From Lates calcarifer (lineage: Eukaryota; Chordata; Actinopteri; Centropomidae), in contig NC_066856.1 of assembly GCF_001640805.2 (NCBI RefSeq), positions 16,979,616 to 17,043,615 of the forward strand: 64,000 bases of DNA. The letters are read 5' to 3'. Within the stretch, counting starts at the first letter, position 1; each line of letters starts with the position of its first letter. The notes under the pieces are model-generated. The model was not told the origin of the DNA and searched no databases. It saw nothing but the letters and a program-made list of their open reading frames with translations. Positions 12,101-24,680 of the stretch are shown in pieces. The position numbers were made by a program, and so were the translations under genes.

Positions 12101-15100
12101 TGGAGAAATATTTGCGTGCTGTCAGACTTAACAGGGCACACGTCTTGTAGCTGAGGCAGTGTTTGGACAAAGACAAAGAAAGAATGGAGGTGTTATGTGA
12201 TGGCTGCTCCACAAAGAAGCATTGTGTCCAGTAATCCTAATCCAGGTTTGGGTGCTCTCAGCTCCTGAGTTGTACTTCTTAGTGCAAAACCTTCCCCTGG
12301 ATGATCAAATTAAAGCATTGTCATTATTAATTTAGGCAAAGCTTGTCTATTCATTTAAAGAGTAGAGTTAAAGGTGTGGCCATAGGCTACACCCCCAAAA
12401 AATAGTATGTCCAGTTATGATGATCAAGGAGAGAGGGGTGATTTCATATTCACAGCCATGTACCCACCTGCTCTCATCTGTATTCCTGCTTTTATCATCT
12501 GGCTTCATGGGATTTTTTTACCCCCTTTGAAATGGCTGCTTTTATAAGTTTCTAGATATTGAGCGGACATATTTTTTTTTATCTCTTTCCAGCCTTTTCT
12601 CCCTTCCACTGTTTTTATCACTCTCTCTTTGCATGTTTGTCCATATCATTCCTGCTCTGTGCTCTATAAACCATTGATGACCGGGGGAAAAATAATCCAG
12701 CGGCAGACTGATGAGTAAGGGTTTGGTAAAATGTTTGTGTACCTTTTTAATGAGGTCTGTTAGATCTGAATGGTAAAACTGTCTCATCAGGTGTCATCTT
12801 TCCTGAGAGAGAATGCAGGTTTAGGCCAGAGGACTGAGAGCACGGATCCCTGCGAGGTCACAGAGATAAAAGCAGTACTCAGTTTCAAATGCCAGATGTG
12901 TCTGTGCACCCAATACCTGCTCGACAAACCATGGTCTCAGTAATCAGCAGTGAAAAAACAACAAAAGAAAGTGTGGATGGAAGTTGTATTAAAAGAATCT
13001 GAAATTCAGATAACATATTTTATTAACACTTTCCTCTAAGCCTTCTGCCAATATATAGTGTTAACTTTGCCAGCCTCAGATCTCGCTGCCATCCTTTTGC
13101 AATCTGTTATTTTGTGTGAGTTCCCTGCTACAGTCTTTTTTATAAGCCAAATCAGATAGACAGCCAAAAGTGCTTTTGTTTTTTAAAGAGTCCTTACTTC
13201 TCTCATGTCTGCATGTTAAAATTACACTATGTTGCTTTTGCTGAGCAGTGGAAACAGCGCCCCTGTAGCCACAAGTGGTAATTACAGGATGCTGGTGCAT
13301 TAAATTCAGTTGAAGTGGTTATGGGTGCTGGAGGCAGAAACTAACAGCTTAAGTACCGAAAAAACAAAGCCCATCAATTTCTCAGGCAACCAACATAAAA
13401 TTCATCAGATGGGTTGATAAATGAAAGAATTACTGAGCTAGCTTCCCCTGTGTCTAATGTAGTGCCACACAGCACAAAGTCAGACTGAATGAGTCGCCAT
13501 TCTCCCTATTACAAGTCAGTGTTGCATCAAAATAAAAAGAAACACTTTCCTGAAAATGGTTCCACCACTCACACACATTTTCTTAATTTGTGTTTTCCTC
13601 GTGAACCGACCTTCACGACTGACTTGGTTCATTTTGTCAACTCAGCAGGCCTGAAATCCAGCGATTGACAACAAGAATCCTTTGACATATCACCACTGGC
13701 ATCTTTAATCACAAGAGGGAAGCCGAAGTGTGTTGCTGACCAAAGGAATGTGAAATTCCAAGATGAAACAGTGACCACCTCTCTCAGAGTGTCGCCCACC
13801 TGTCGGGAAAGGTCTTCTTTAAGCTATGTCTTTGACTGGCAGTTTAATGGCATGCAAATTGGGAAAAAAAGAGAAAAATGTTTCTAATCTAGCATTGGAA
13901 AAAACGCTGTCAGGTTGAATTGGAGGAAGATTGATGGCGGTGTACATGACTGCAGTCAGCCATTAACATCCATTTTCTCCCGGACACGTACAGCAATCCA
14001 ATTTCATACTAAAGCAGCACAGGACTAAATAATTTTTAACAGTTATGACTATCAAACCTTTCCAGGCTATACTTGTTTAAAATTATGGCAACTATTAATG
14101 GGCTTGAAGATCTACCTGAGGCTATATTACAGGAATTAATTCAGGAGAAATTCATGTTCTAACAAGCAGGAATAACTGCTGGTTGAGACTGTGGGAGTGG
14201 GTTTGATCTTGCATCCACAATATCAAATTCATAGAGACGCTTCTTTTAAAAGAAAGCACACAAAAACAGAAATCTATAGGAGCCACAGCCCATCTATTAT
14301 TCATGACCTTTCCATAGGTCTCAGACCAAAGGGCAAACCATACATATTTTAGCATCCTCTTCCTGATCTGTCAGACTCCACATACCTCAGCAGGGACAAA
14401 CCGCCCTCATGAATGTGTTGTTTTGCACAACAGGACATCATTGACTGGAATAAATTTGACACTGACTGGAGTTTTTATTTATTTATTTATTTATATTTTA
14501 AATCTTTCAACTTTTCCAGTAGCCCTTCATGATAAAGCTGCTTCCTGAAATCTATAAATCTGTCCTCCAAGAGGTCAAGTGGGTTTAATGGCCGGTGTTT
14601 GGTTGTAAGGTCACTGACCCTGCAACTTTAGACCATCCCTTGTGCATCTAATTCATCAGTAGAAACAATACAGTGTAGACCCGTACTATCAACTCAGCAT
14701 TATTCCTTATTGGAAAGAACTTACTTCAAATTGTTCTGGAAATAAGGCTTTAATCACTTTAAAGATATTTCTTCCACTTTTTTGCCCAGTGTTTTCCTCA
14801 AAATCTAATTTTTTGTCCAGAACAAAAACACTGGGTTTCAATTTCACCATGATGATTGATTTTTAAGTTTGAGAAAAGTCTGTGCTTGCAATAAGTAGGT
14901 CATGTCTCAGTGGACAGATTTCAGAGAGAAATTTCAGCTTAAAACACACCTAAAGATTTAAACCTACGAAGACTAGAAAAACCATATGAAAATACACAGA
15001 TTATATTCTTGACATTTGGGAAGAAGTACATCTCAGAAAAAGGAACGGCTCAACACAGCAGGACAGCGCACTGAATTATAAATAGACCATAGTTATGGTC

Positions 15101-16588
15101 ATGTCACCAGGCAGGCCTCCAAATTCCAAGAGAGTGGTAATTGTTCCACTGCATTGTCCCAAAACAGAAATGGTCATCCAAATAAATATGATTTGTCTTG
15201 CTCAATTTTGATACAATTTGCATAAAAAGATAAAAGGAGCAGGCAAAAGTCCAAATTGGGTGGATGTGGGAGATATGGGACTGTAGACTCTGCAGAGAGT
15301 GGAAGGTCACGAGAACTTTGTAAGAGAAAGGATGACTTTGACTGAGCTGCATGAACTGGATAATAGAACAAATCTCAAGGCATATAGGGCTGTTTTTCTG
15401 TAAGCCCATAGTTCTAGGCAAGCTTTTTATTATCACTTCTCCTGTAGGAAGTTATGTCAACTTTTACTTTAAGCAGTTAAAGCTGAAAAGTTAATGGAAA
15501 GACACGAATGGTGGTGCAAGTTGGAAATATTTGGACTTGAGCAAAAACTTTTCCTCTGTGCATCAATGTAATCAATCTTTCTATCTATACTGTGACTAGA
15601 CAATGTTGCTGTTGTAACATAATTATGATAGACGTAATAAACTACCAGGGTGACTGATTTTACCGCTCTCATTTCACTTAGTGAGCAAACATAACAATCA
15701 ATAGAGCCTCAACAGAGTCAAATTGATTGGTCCACACAAATGCTTTGAAGACTCTGGAATATTTTTGGGAGTCCAATAAAATATCCGCAGGAGTATGAAA
15801 ATATTTCTCCTCTGTGACTACACTGACAATAATTTCCAAATTCCAAGGCCTTTGAATGAATAAAAACAAAGTGAGCCTTTGAGGGAACATGCTGATCACA
15901 CTGTCTCAAGCTGATCAATTATATTCTCCCCCGAGGGTGTTTGAAATTTCTCCACAAAGTTTGTTGGAACAGAAGCTGCAGACAAACAGAATCACTATCA
16001 TTATTCTGGTTTTATGCCTGGTCAATGATTTATATTTATTTCAGGCAAAATTCCCCCTGCTGCAGTTAGTTTCAGGATCTGTCAGCTTGACTGTATGAGA
16101 TCAGATACAACAGAAGAAAATATGTAAAGCATTCTAAGTGTTTTGCATAGACATTCATAGTTCTCAGAGGATGTATCTTTTTGAGGATTCCCTGACTTTT
16201 CCTTTAACAGTCCCTGTGAGTTTTAATTAAAATGAAATTAATTAATTAACAACAGCTTTTGGATGTACTGGCACAAAATGTGGTTCAAACATGAATAGTA
16301 ACCAGAGGATGAATCCTAATGACTTTGCTTCCCCCCTGAATTATCCTCTTTCAACATCTATGGGGTTAAAGTTTGCACAAGCAAAATATCTCCACATTTA
16401 CTAAAGACCTTTACTCTGACACCAACTTTGGACCTCAACTTCTTTTTTCAATAAAGTTAAATTAAAGCAGTTCAGCAAGGTGTGTGGGTGGTTCTGAACA
16501 CTGGACTTTTGTAAATGTTGAAAAATTAGATTCACGTCACTCAAGCAAATGATCAATAGCTGATAAAACCTTACAGAGAATTCATTCA
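9131..16588. other. non-coding stretch, nothing recognised except one microsatellite
   Basis: No open frame with a family signature, no splice-bounded exon and no repeat family that I can name, apart from (TTTA)n at 14,472. It is either upstream intergenic DNA or intron of a longer dpp6 transcript. 6,480-7,794 is likewise without features. Confidence 0.6.
14472..14495 (+). repeat. (TTTA)n microsatellite
   Basis: Five to six ATTT units (GTTTTTATTTATTTATTTAT). Confidence 0.9.
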
Positions 16589-16725
16589 TTAAAAAGACTG
16601 CAAATCAGAAGGCTTCATCCTCAGGGCCATGAATGTCAGAGTAATCAATCTAGTAGTTTGTAAAATATTCCACTGGACCAAAGTGGTGAACCGACAGATA
16701 TTGTCATCTCCCTGTGAAACCATAT
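16589..16725 (+). repeat. teleost dispersed repeat (TTCATCCTCAGG...ACCAAAGTGGTGAACCGACAG family)
   Basis: TTCATCCTCAGGGCCATGAA, then ACTGGACCAAAGTGGTGAAC and CGACAGATATTGTCATCTCC. The same blocks recur at 17,895-18,010, 18,186-18,290 and 24,610-24,670, so it is an interspersed repeat. I recognise it as common in fish, but the family name is uncertain. Confidence 0.55.
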
Positions 16726-17740
16726 AAGTGAATGTTGGAGTGGCACTGCTATCTGATTCCATGATATGCTCTTGTTTTCCACCCAATCTTGCTAATTTTA
16801 TTTCTCGTGCATAATCCATTTCTAAAGTGGGCTAATTGAATTTTCATGAGATTATAGCTCCTTTCCCAAGTGTGCTTAATTCCTCAATACTCAATTCTCT
16901 GTGTACTGTTTGCAAATGTGCCTTGTGCCATCACTCATTTTGTATTAATGCCTATTAAGATGGTAATCACAGGCCTCATTATCTTTGAAAAAAAAAAGTG
17001 CTGGGCTCCAGAGTGGCTCAGCAGAGGCTGATGGTAAACGGCAGATCACAGTTTGAACCAATATTTGACCAATCAAAGCAGTTTCAGCTTCACTGAATGA
17101 TAAACGGATAAAAAATGTTAGAAATAAATTTACATAATAGCTTTATAAAAAATGACAAGCTCGTTTGAATGGCAGTTACTGTGTTAATGTGTAATTCATG
17201 AGGAAAATTTCTGGTCGATGAAGAGCTGGAAGTCAAGCAGCTAACTGGAGGACACAAATACAGCTATACTGTTTTCTTTTTTAATGTAGTTTTGTAGTGT
17301 CAGTGGCACAAATAATGAGCATATTATTGAACCTTCCTGGGCTCTTCTCTGTGGCATTTTTAGAATTAATGAAGCAAAATGTGAAGTGTGTTCAAATCAC
17401 TACACCTGCAATGACTGTGGTCCATTCTGATAGTGATAATTTTAGAGAGCAGATGGGTTGGTGCATGTCTGTAACACTGTTTCTGTGGTTTGGTACAGGA
17501 CACTGCAATGGAATCAGGGGCTGGGGAAAAATAACTATAATTATGACAGTTTATGCTTTTTTTATGAGAAATGTTGAATAATCTTTTTTTAAACATGTCT
17601 TAGGTGGAAAAAATGAGTTAATTTCCTAAATATAAACTGGGGGCTGAGTTGGCTTGCTCTAGAGAATACTTTTGCATTTACTCTGTTCTATTCTTCTCTT
17701 ACTTTTATCAAACAAACTATTCATGAACTATTTTTCAAAC

Positions 17741-17743
<3 letters not shown>

Positions 17744-17772
<29 letters not shown>
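17744..17772 (+). repeat. (CA)n microsatellite
   Basis: About 14 perfect CA units, a candidate polymorphic marker. Confidence 0.97.
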
Positions 17773-17774
<2 letters not shown>

Positions 17775-17894
17775 TTCACCTGCATGCGTCTGGCATTTGT
17801 TAAGCGCAGTGGGAGGTTGATTAATAGATGAATAAACCACACTCTGAGATCACAGTACTGTCAAATCTCTGGATGAAGTGTTAAGAGATCCAAA

Positions 17895-18015
17895 GTTATT
17901 ACAATTCATCCTGAGGGAAACACACATGTTGAAATTTCATGGCAATCCATTGAATAGTAGTTGATATATGTAACTAAAAAATGTCACTCAAATGTCAATC
18001 TAATGATAGTGCTAG
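17895..18015 (+). repeat. teleost dispersed repeat, second copy (5' part)
   Basis: ACAATTCATCCTGAGGGAAA, GAAATTTCATGGCAATCCATTGAATAGTAGTTGATATAT: the first half of the family described at 16,589. A further half follows at 18,186, about 170 bp on. Confidence 0.55.
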
Positions 18016-18185
18016 AGAAAAAGTATGGATATTTTCACATCATTCCCGCTGTCTAAGTTTATGTTTGTCTACTCCTTTCCATTTCAGTCATTGTTTCCTG
18101 TTTTATTTTGAATACTTACCTCTGGTCTAGTTTCAGATGTCTCTTGTACTCGTGTGTTTCCTGCCTATGATGCCTAGGATGATTC

Positions 18186-18290
18186 ATGGCAGTCCATCCA
18201 TTACTGATTAAGATATTTCAGTCTGGGACAAAGTGGTGGACAGACTGTCTGATCTACTGATATTGCCATCCCTAGAGCCATGGTAACATG
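18186..18290 (+). repeat. teleost dispersed repeat, third copy
   Basis: CATGGCAGTCCATCCATTAC, AGATATTTCAGTCTGGGACA, AAGTGGTGGACAGACTGTCT, ATTGCCATCCCTAGAGCCAT: the second half of the family at 16,589, here well preserved. Confidence 0.6.
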
Positions 18291-18333
18291 GTTAAAACAT
18301 GTATAAACATGTTGCAGTCAGGTAAAATATTAG

Positions 18334-18475
18334 AATAAAATAGAATGCCCTTTATTGTCATTATACTAAAAGTACAACAAGATTGGAGAGCTTCTCCTTT
18401 TCAGTGCAAACATACAAAATATGCAGAAACAACATATATAGAAAACATATTTAAAAAATTGGCAGGCACTTATGT
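18334..18475 (-). mobile_element. LINE 3'-tail-like dispersed repeat
   Basis: AGAATAAAATAGAATGCCC followed by TTTATTGTCATTATAC and, later, CAGTGCAAACATACAAAA. On the minus strand this reads ...ATGACAATAAAGGGC followed by ATTCTATTTTATTCT, the characteristic 3' end and tail of fish non-LTR retrotransposons. The upstream coding part is absent, so it is a severely 5'-truncated insertion. Confidence 0.5.
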
Positions 18476-18971
18476 TAAGGTTTACAATATAGACTTAAAA
18501 TCTCATAAGGGAATGTAGTGCTCCAGCTAAATTTCTTTTTGGAGCACTTTCCAGAACCATAAAACCTTTAGCTGACACTGTAGTGAAATACAGTGAAAAG
18601 CAGAGGGCTTTGCAGTAAGTGTTCCAATTGAAAAAGCATTATAAATAGCAGTGGAGCTTCCCTATAAGAGCTTTACCAAGAAGAATGTGCCACTGAAGCC
18701 ATCTCTGGTATCATAAAGAAGTCAGGCCTGCCATCTTATAGAGCAGCAGAAGTAGCTGAAATAGATCCAGTAGCCAGAGCTCCTTTTCAGAGAGAAGAAA
18801 ATGAAACACATCAAATTGAACTCTGGAGTTTCAGTCTGCTCCTCTGCTGAACTCCCCTCCTACGTACCCCCCCCACACACACAGAGAATCAGTTTCCAAT
18901 AATGTGAATAATGTAATTGCTCCTCTCCTAGCTAAGGTTTCCACCACAGCGTTCAATTCTCCACTGCACCC

Positions 18972-19008
18972 GCGAGACAGGAAATGACATTTGCATTTCC
19001 TGTCTCGC
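18972..19008. repeat. perfect 15-bp hairpin, 7-nt loop
   Basis: Arms GCGAGACAGGAAATG (18,972-18,986) and CATTTCCTGTCTCGC (18,994-19,008) around ACATTTG. The arm is GC-rich relative to its AT-rich surroundings. It could be a regulatory palindrome with ETS-like GGAAAT cores, a small foldback or a transposon terminus. It is short for a microRNA precursor. Confidence 0.85.
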
Positions 19009-22000
19009 TATGGATTAGCAAACAAGCAGGGCCTGGTTGTATAAAAGCTGAGCATTTTCCAATACATCAAGCTGAAGCCATTTAATTACTAAGACCACAA
19101 TTATCTTTGGCTTCTATAGGTTTCCTCTTTTGTTTGAAATAAAGTATGTAGCTTTGAGGTCAGAGCTGAGAGCACGGCAGCAGCAGGGTAGTTACACATA
19201 CAGTTCATCTGGAGATCCCAGTGTTCTCATGCAAACACTCTTATACTTATTACCATTTTCTGCATTATATTTGTTTCACATATCGACACATGTGCCATAC
19301 TTACAGTACATGCATGTATTGCACAACCTTTGTAAGTTATACAAGTTGAAAGTGGTACACCGGTTTATATGCATCCTTTACCATCACAAACCCAGGAGAG
19401 TTCACAGTGGCAGTGAGGAAATATTCAATTTGTTTGAGAAAAATAAACCTCTGTAGAGAGCTGTAAACTCCAGCTCTTTTAAATTAGATTGAAAAAAGGC
19501 ATCTGCTTTCCTGGTGCCTCTAAACAGGATGATGCCACCAGCTGTCACACATCTGTGTAAGGTTTTACAATCTATTGTGCAACATTATGGGAGAAAGTGT
19601 CTACACAGCCCTGAGCAATGAATGAAATATTAATTTGAGGAATGTAGAGTGTAACACAAAATCTGTCCAAAACTAAAATGTAGGGTGAAGGGATGTTTTT
19701 GAAACAAACCTTCAGAGATGATGACCAAGCTGCATATTTTCAGATTTCATCTTATATCAGAGAAAAGTGTTTATTGATATTAAGATATGCTAATGTTAGA
19801 AATTGAATTTCAGCAGCGAGAGCTGTGAAATGACTTAATCTATCCAGAAATACTGTTTACTCCTTATACTGATAGTGATGATCTGAGCATTTTTCCTACA
19901 GCATGCAAGTTTCTGCAATTTAAATCAAGGTTTATCATGTGTGCTTGGATAAATATAAACTGACGTAAACTGGAAGCTGTAGTTTCAAACATTTTCTCTT
20001 AAATGTAAATTCAGCTCATTTCAAGCTGCGTTGAAGACACCACAAACTGCTGTTTTATGAGGTATGAGTTCAGTATCTGCTAATTCACAGCACACCATGC
20101 TGAGTATGTTCTTACCATAAGATTATTGTTCTGTGATAATGTTTCCAAAGGCTTTTTAAGTTCAGTTTCCTCCACATGCAATGTAGCTTCTGTTTCCTGC
20201 AATTCTGACTCTGACTGATTATTTCTGCTTCTAACAGCTATCACAGACACTACAATGGCCCAAGGTGATATACTCCCACTCTAGGTTGAAACACACTTAA
20301 GAAGATCTCTATAAAATTGCAGTTGTTTCCATATTATGTGGGTGGAGTGGTGGCTGGCAGCAAAGTTCACAAAAGTCAATATGTGCAATGTCAATACCAG
20401 ACAATACTATATTATTAATGTAAATCTGACAGTAGTTTATGGTAATTCTGATTTGATTCATTTCACAACTGGACTATTATTTACTGGCTCATTCAACAGA
20501 ATATTTAAAAAGTTTTCCTGATAAGATACTTCCACCAGATTCAAGTTTGTCAGAGCTGTTTGGGCATTGAGCAACAGACATTTCTTATGACATTTGACTT
20601 ATCATAGATGGATGGATTGTGACACATCTCAAAAGGCCTCCCAATCCTCCTACATAGGAGCAAGACACCCAAACCATCTAACACCATCCCTACAGATAAT
20701 GGCCAACCCGAAAGTTCAGGTCAACAGTCAGTGGTCTGTGCACTATATTACAACATTATTTTGTGACCATGAGATTTCCTTCCTTCTTTTTTTTTTCACC
20801 ACTATGCCACCCGCCCCACAAATTCTTTCGTGATTGTAATACTGTTAAGGTTAGCCCACTTAAAGCCAATTGCTGTAAAGTTAATCCAAAGCTCATAAGA
20901 TTTTATGGATCACAGTATTGTTCACCACTGAGTTAATTGCCTACCCTTGGTAAAATGTCTAGAAATTAACTTTCCTTGCAGCACTGCAGCTCTGTTGGCT
21001 TAACATGAGTTTTTGCCCGTAATGCCAGGGTTCACAGTTATGCATAATAAGCAGCCGGAAGTGCAAATTATGAACACATTATCTTGATCAGACTATCTTG
21101 GAGTTTGCATAGATTCATAGTAGTATGTGGCCTGCTTATCTGTTATCAATAATAATGCTATGATATGCCCGCAGGAAAGGTTAGGGGATGAGTCAATGAT
21201 TCATACACCCACGCAAATGCAGAGAAAGCTAGTGTAAAATATAGTATTTCCCAGCTTTGGTGTGCAGTGAAACATGAGCAGAGTATAGACCAAATCCATA
21301 ATTATTTGATAAATTATGCTTCTCGGAGGTCTAAGGGCTCTTACATCTAGAGTGCTCTTCACTGATAATTTAGGAAAGAGGTGGTTAAATGTGTAATGTA
21401 TGCAGCAGTGGAGGGCAACGTATGACTAGCACATACACCACAGGGGAACTGATAGTTCACTCACCCTCCTCTCAATGTAGGTCACACGTACTTTATTTTC
21501 TTTGGAATGTTGGCTCCATTATGGTGTTTAGCTAAGGGGTTAGGAAACAGGAACACAGCAACAAAAGGTTCAAAGAAAATGTTATGTACTTGGAACACCA
21601 AAGCTGCTTTTATGTGAGGTCAGGTAATGTAAGGGCTAATGTATAAACCAGGGCATCCTGGTACACTGTGTGCCTCTTACTGTACACTTGCTGAAATGTA
21701 ACCATTGATTGGTCTTGCAATCATAATCCTGTTCTGTTTTCACTGCTTCATTGTCAACCTTGAATGTTTTTTTCCCTCAGTTATTTTCAACCTGTTCAAT
21801 TGACACTCATTTCCTAGCTTACTTCACTAGTGAGTTTTATTGGGCTCTAGGCAGCCAGGGCACTGTTCCTGATTATTTGCATGGGGCAATTCCAAAAGTA
21901 ATTAAGAAACTTCTTTCAACACAGTAACACAAACACTTTAATGAGACCAGCCTACATTCAATGTCAAATTACCCATTGCTTCAACCAAGCATAATGCAGA

Positions 22001-24609
22001 AATATGTATGTTTTATTAACATTTGCATTATATTAGCAAGTAAATTATCCAAGGAGTCTGTTATTGCATTTACAGGATGTATAACATTGTACAATCAACC
22101 CTGTGCCCTAGAAATATAGGTTTATATACTACTAAAAGGAAATATAATGTCTTTCACAAACGTTTGGTTGACTAAACTTAACCACATTCTCCTTCACAAA
22201 GTAGTCCATGTTTCCCTACACCTGAGCAAGTCATTTTTGTGCCTAAAAAGCTTAACCATAGCATTGCCCCATGATAAAATGGAATTATTTTTCAGTTTTT
22301 GGTGGAAGAGACAAATAATGTTTTTCAGCTGATAGAGGTATCAGATTAGAAAATACATCAAGGCATCGTTCTAAAGGGTATGGACAAATTGAGTTATTTC
22401 ATCACTTGATTTCAGGGATATTTTTAGGTTAAGGTGAGGAAAAAATCACGGCCATGGTTGAAAAAAGAAAAAAACACTGACAATCCATTGGAGACAAATA
22501 GTGGTGTCCTGTTTCAATATCACATCCTTTGCTGACCCATCCATCCAACCCAACCCAACCACCACCCTGTATAGTTTCATGGTTCTATTACAACATCATT
22601 CTGTATACAGACACTAGACAGAAACAGTCTTTTTTTAATCAGAGGTTACATTTGAATTCATAAATCTGACGATGTGCAAACATGTAAAAATGCTTTCAGG
22701 CACAAACAAAGGAAGTTGTTTCCCACATTTCTTCTGAAATGACATGAAAGCTGCTGAGGACAAGCAGCAAAGTAAACAAGAAAATGTTTTAGCAATGCAA
22801 ATAAACAAGTCAGATGGCTTTTATAACAATATTTCAGATGATATAATTAAATTCTGCATATTTATTAGAAAATAGAAGGGCAGTGTGTAATTATGTGTGT
22901 AATTATGTTGTTTTGATCAGTTGGCCTGGGTGTGAGATAGGTAAGGTTCACCCAGATTGAAAGCAGATGAATATATCCTTTAAATATTTAGCTTCAAACA
23001 TTTACTTAGGCCAGGCTCTGCTTAATGAGTGTGGCTTTGGCTCAATGGGAGCCCTTCTAATGAATACTAAATGAACCACATCCCCACAGATCAACTTCAC
23101 AACAAGTTTCCTGGCTTCCCTGCCTCCCCTGAGAGTCTGAAAAGATCATAGATGATGACTTTTGATGGATCTCTTAAAATGAAGACACCTAGTATTGAGG
23201 GCAGTTAGCCTTTGACCATTTACTGTAGTTTGCTGATTTGACTAATTAAACATCATTCCAGACATTCACAATTGAGCTGAATAGCTAATGATAGAAAAAG
23301 CTTTGGTCCCAAATCTGTGACTTTATTTTTACACTTTTATTTACAGGACAGCCTCTGCAACTTCCAGATCTGCTTTCTGACTTTTGTTTATCGAGCAAAC
23401 TCAGGGCCGTCTGCTCTTATTATAGCTTCACACTGACACCATAAAAATAAGAAAAATTACTCATATCCAATGCTGGCAGATGCCTAACATTGTCTGCAGC
23501 CTGGGAAGAATAAAGTGTGTGAAATAAATCAAAGTTGTTTTGCATGGATAAAAATATTCCGTTATCTGACTTCTCAGTTGCAGTCTTTGACCTGTGGGAT
23601 ATTTACACTTCAAACGTGTCTACCTTCCAACAGACGTTATTCCTGGTGGGGGTGGGTCCTCTGAGCACAGGTTAGAGCTGTGAAGAAAATAAGGCAGAAC
23701 TGTTTGGATCATCCATTCTCTCTCTGATTGACTGTGCTGCCAGATAGCCTATCCAAGGTGGGGAGGAAAGAATACCGAGTGCACACGGTACTTGGAGAGG
23801 ATAATTAGAGCAGCTGACAGGCCTTTCAGTTAATCACACCCAACACTTTCAACTGTTTATTGAAGGAAAATTTAAGAGCATTTCCATAATCCAACCTGTT
23901 CCTTAAATATTTATTGTTTTGATAGTAGATCTCTGCATAACAGGGCCTAAAATGTCATTCCAGTTTTCTTAAGTAACAAAGAGATGAGAGTATTAGCAGT
24001 CGACTGCCCATCTCAGATGCCATTATGGCTCTCAGAGGAGCCATTACAGGGATGGAGAGGGAAACAGCAACGAGCAGGAAGATTGCCATTATTCACCTTG
24101 AACAGCAGTAAGTGAGGAACATCAATTACACTGACAGAGGTTCAGTTGTCTCAATGTAATTCAAATAGCAGGGTAACAGGGGCGAATTGTTATCCTATTT
24201 GAGGCTATTAATGGTAATGAACTTCAACTCACAAATGGCTAAATACAAAGAAGCACATTTCAGTCTATTCTCTGGAGCTCTTTGTTTTCCCTGTGTGCCA
24301 GATTCACGTGGAAAGCCTTTGGCTCTTAAGGTTTTTTGGGCATTATTCATTCATAAAGGAGTTTTTAGTCTCACAGGGGACATTAGCCTAGAAATATGAA
24401 ATGTGAGAGTGCTTATGATGAGAAGTTTGCCAGTTTAAATCCCAAACCGTTTGCTCGATTTCTCTGACTGCCCTTAAAATGCACTGTAAAACTCATTTTT
24501 AATCTTTAATTCTGTGAATATGAATATGTGTCACATTCCACTCCTCCAAAAAAGTTGTTCTAGTTTTGTTATAGTTAACTCTTCATTATAGGTGTCAAAA
24601 TAAAAGTCA

Positions 24610-24680
24610 ACAGAATTCATCCTCTTGAGATGATGAATGTTTGTACCAAATCTAAGTCAAAGATATTGCACAACAACAAA
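24610..24680 (+). repeat. teleost dispersed repeat, fragment
   Basis: CAGAATTCATCCTCTTGAGA, TGATGAATGTTTGTACCAAA: a short fragment of the family seen at 16,589 and 17,895. Confidence 0.4.

Noticed and set aside
19041..19048. TATAAAAG near 19,041 just downstream of the hairpin
   Set aside because: No supporting promoter elements or downstream exon.
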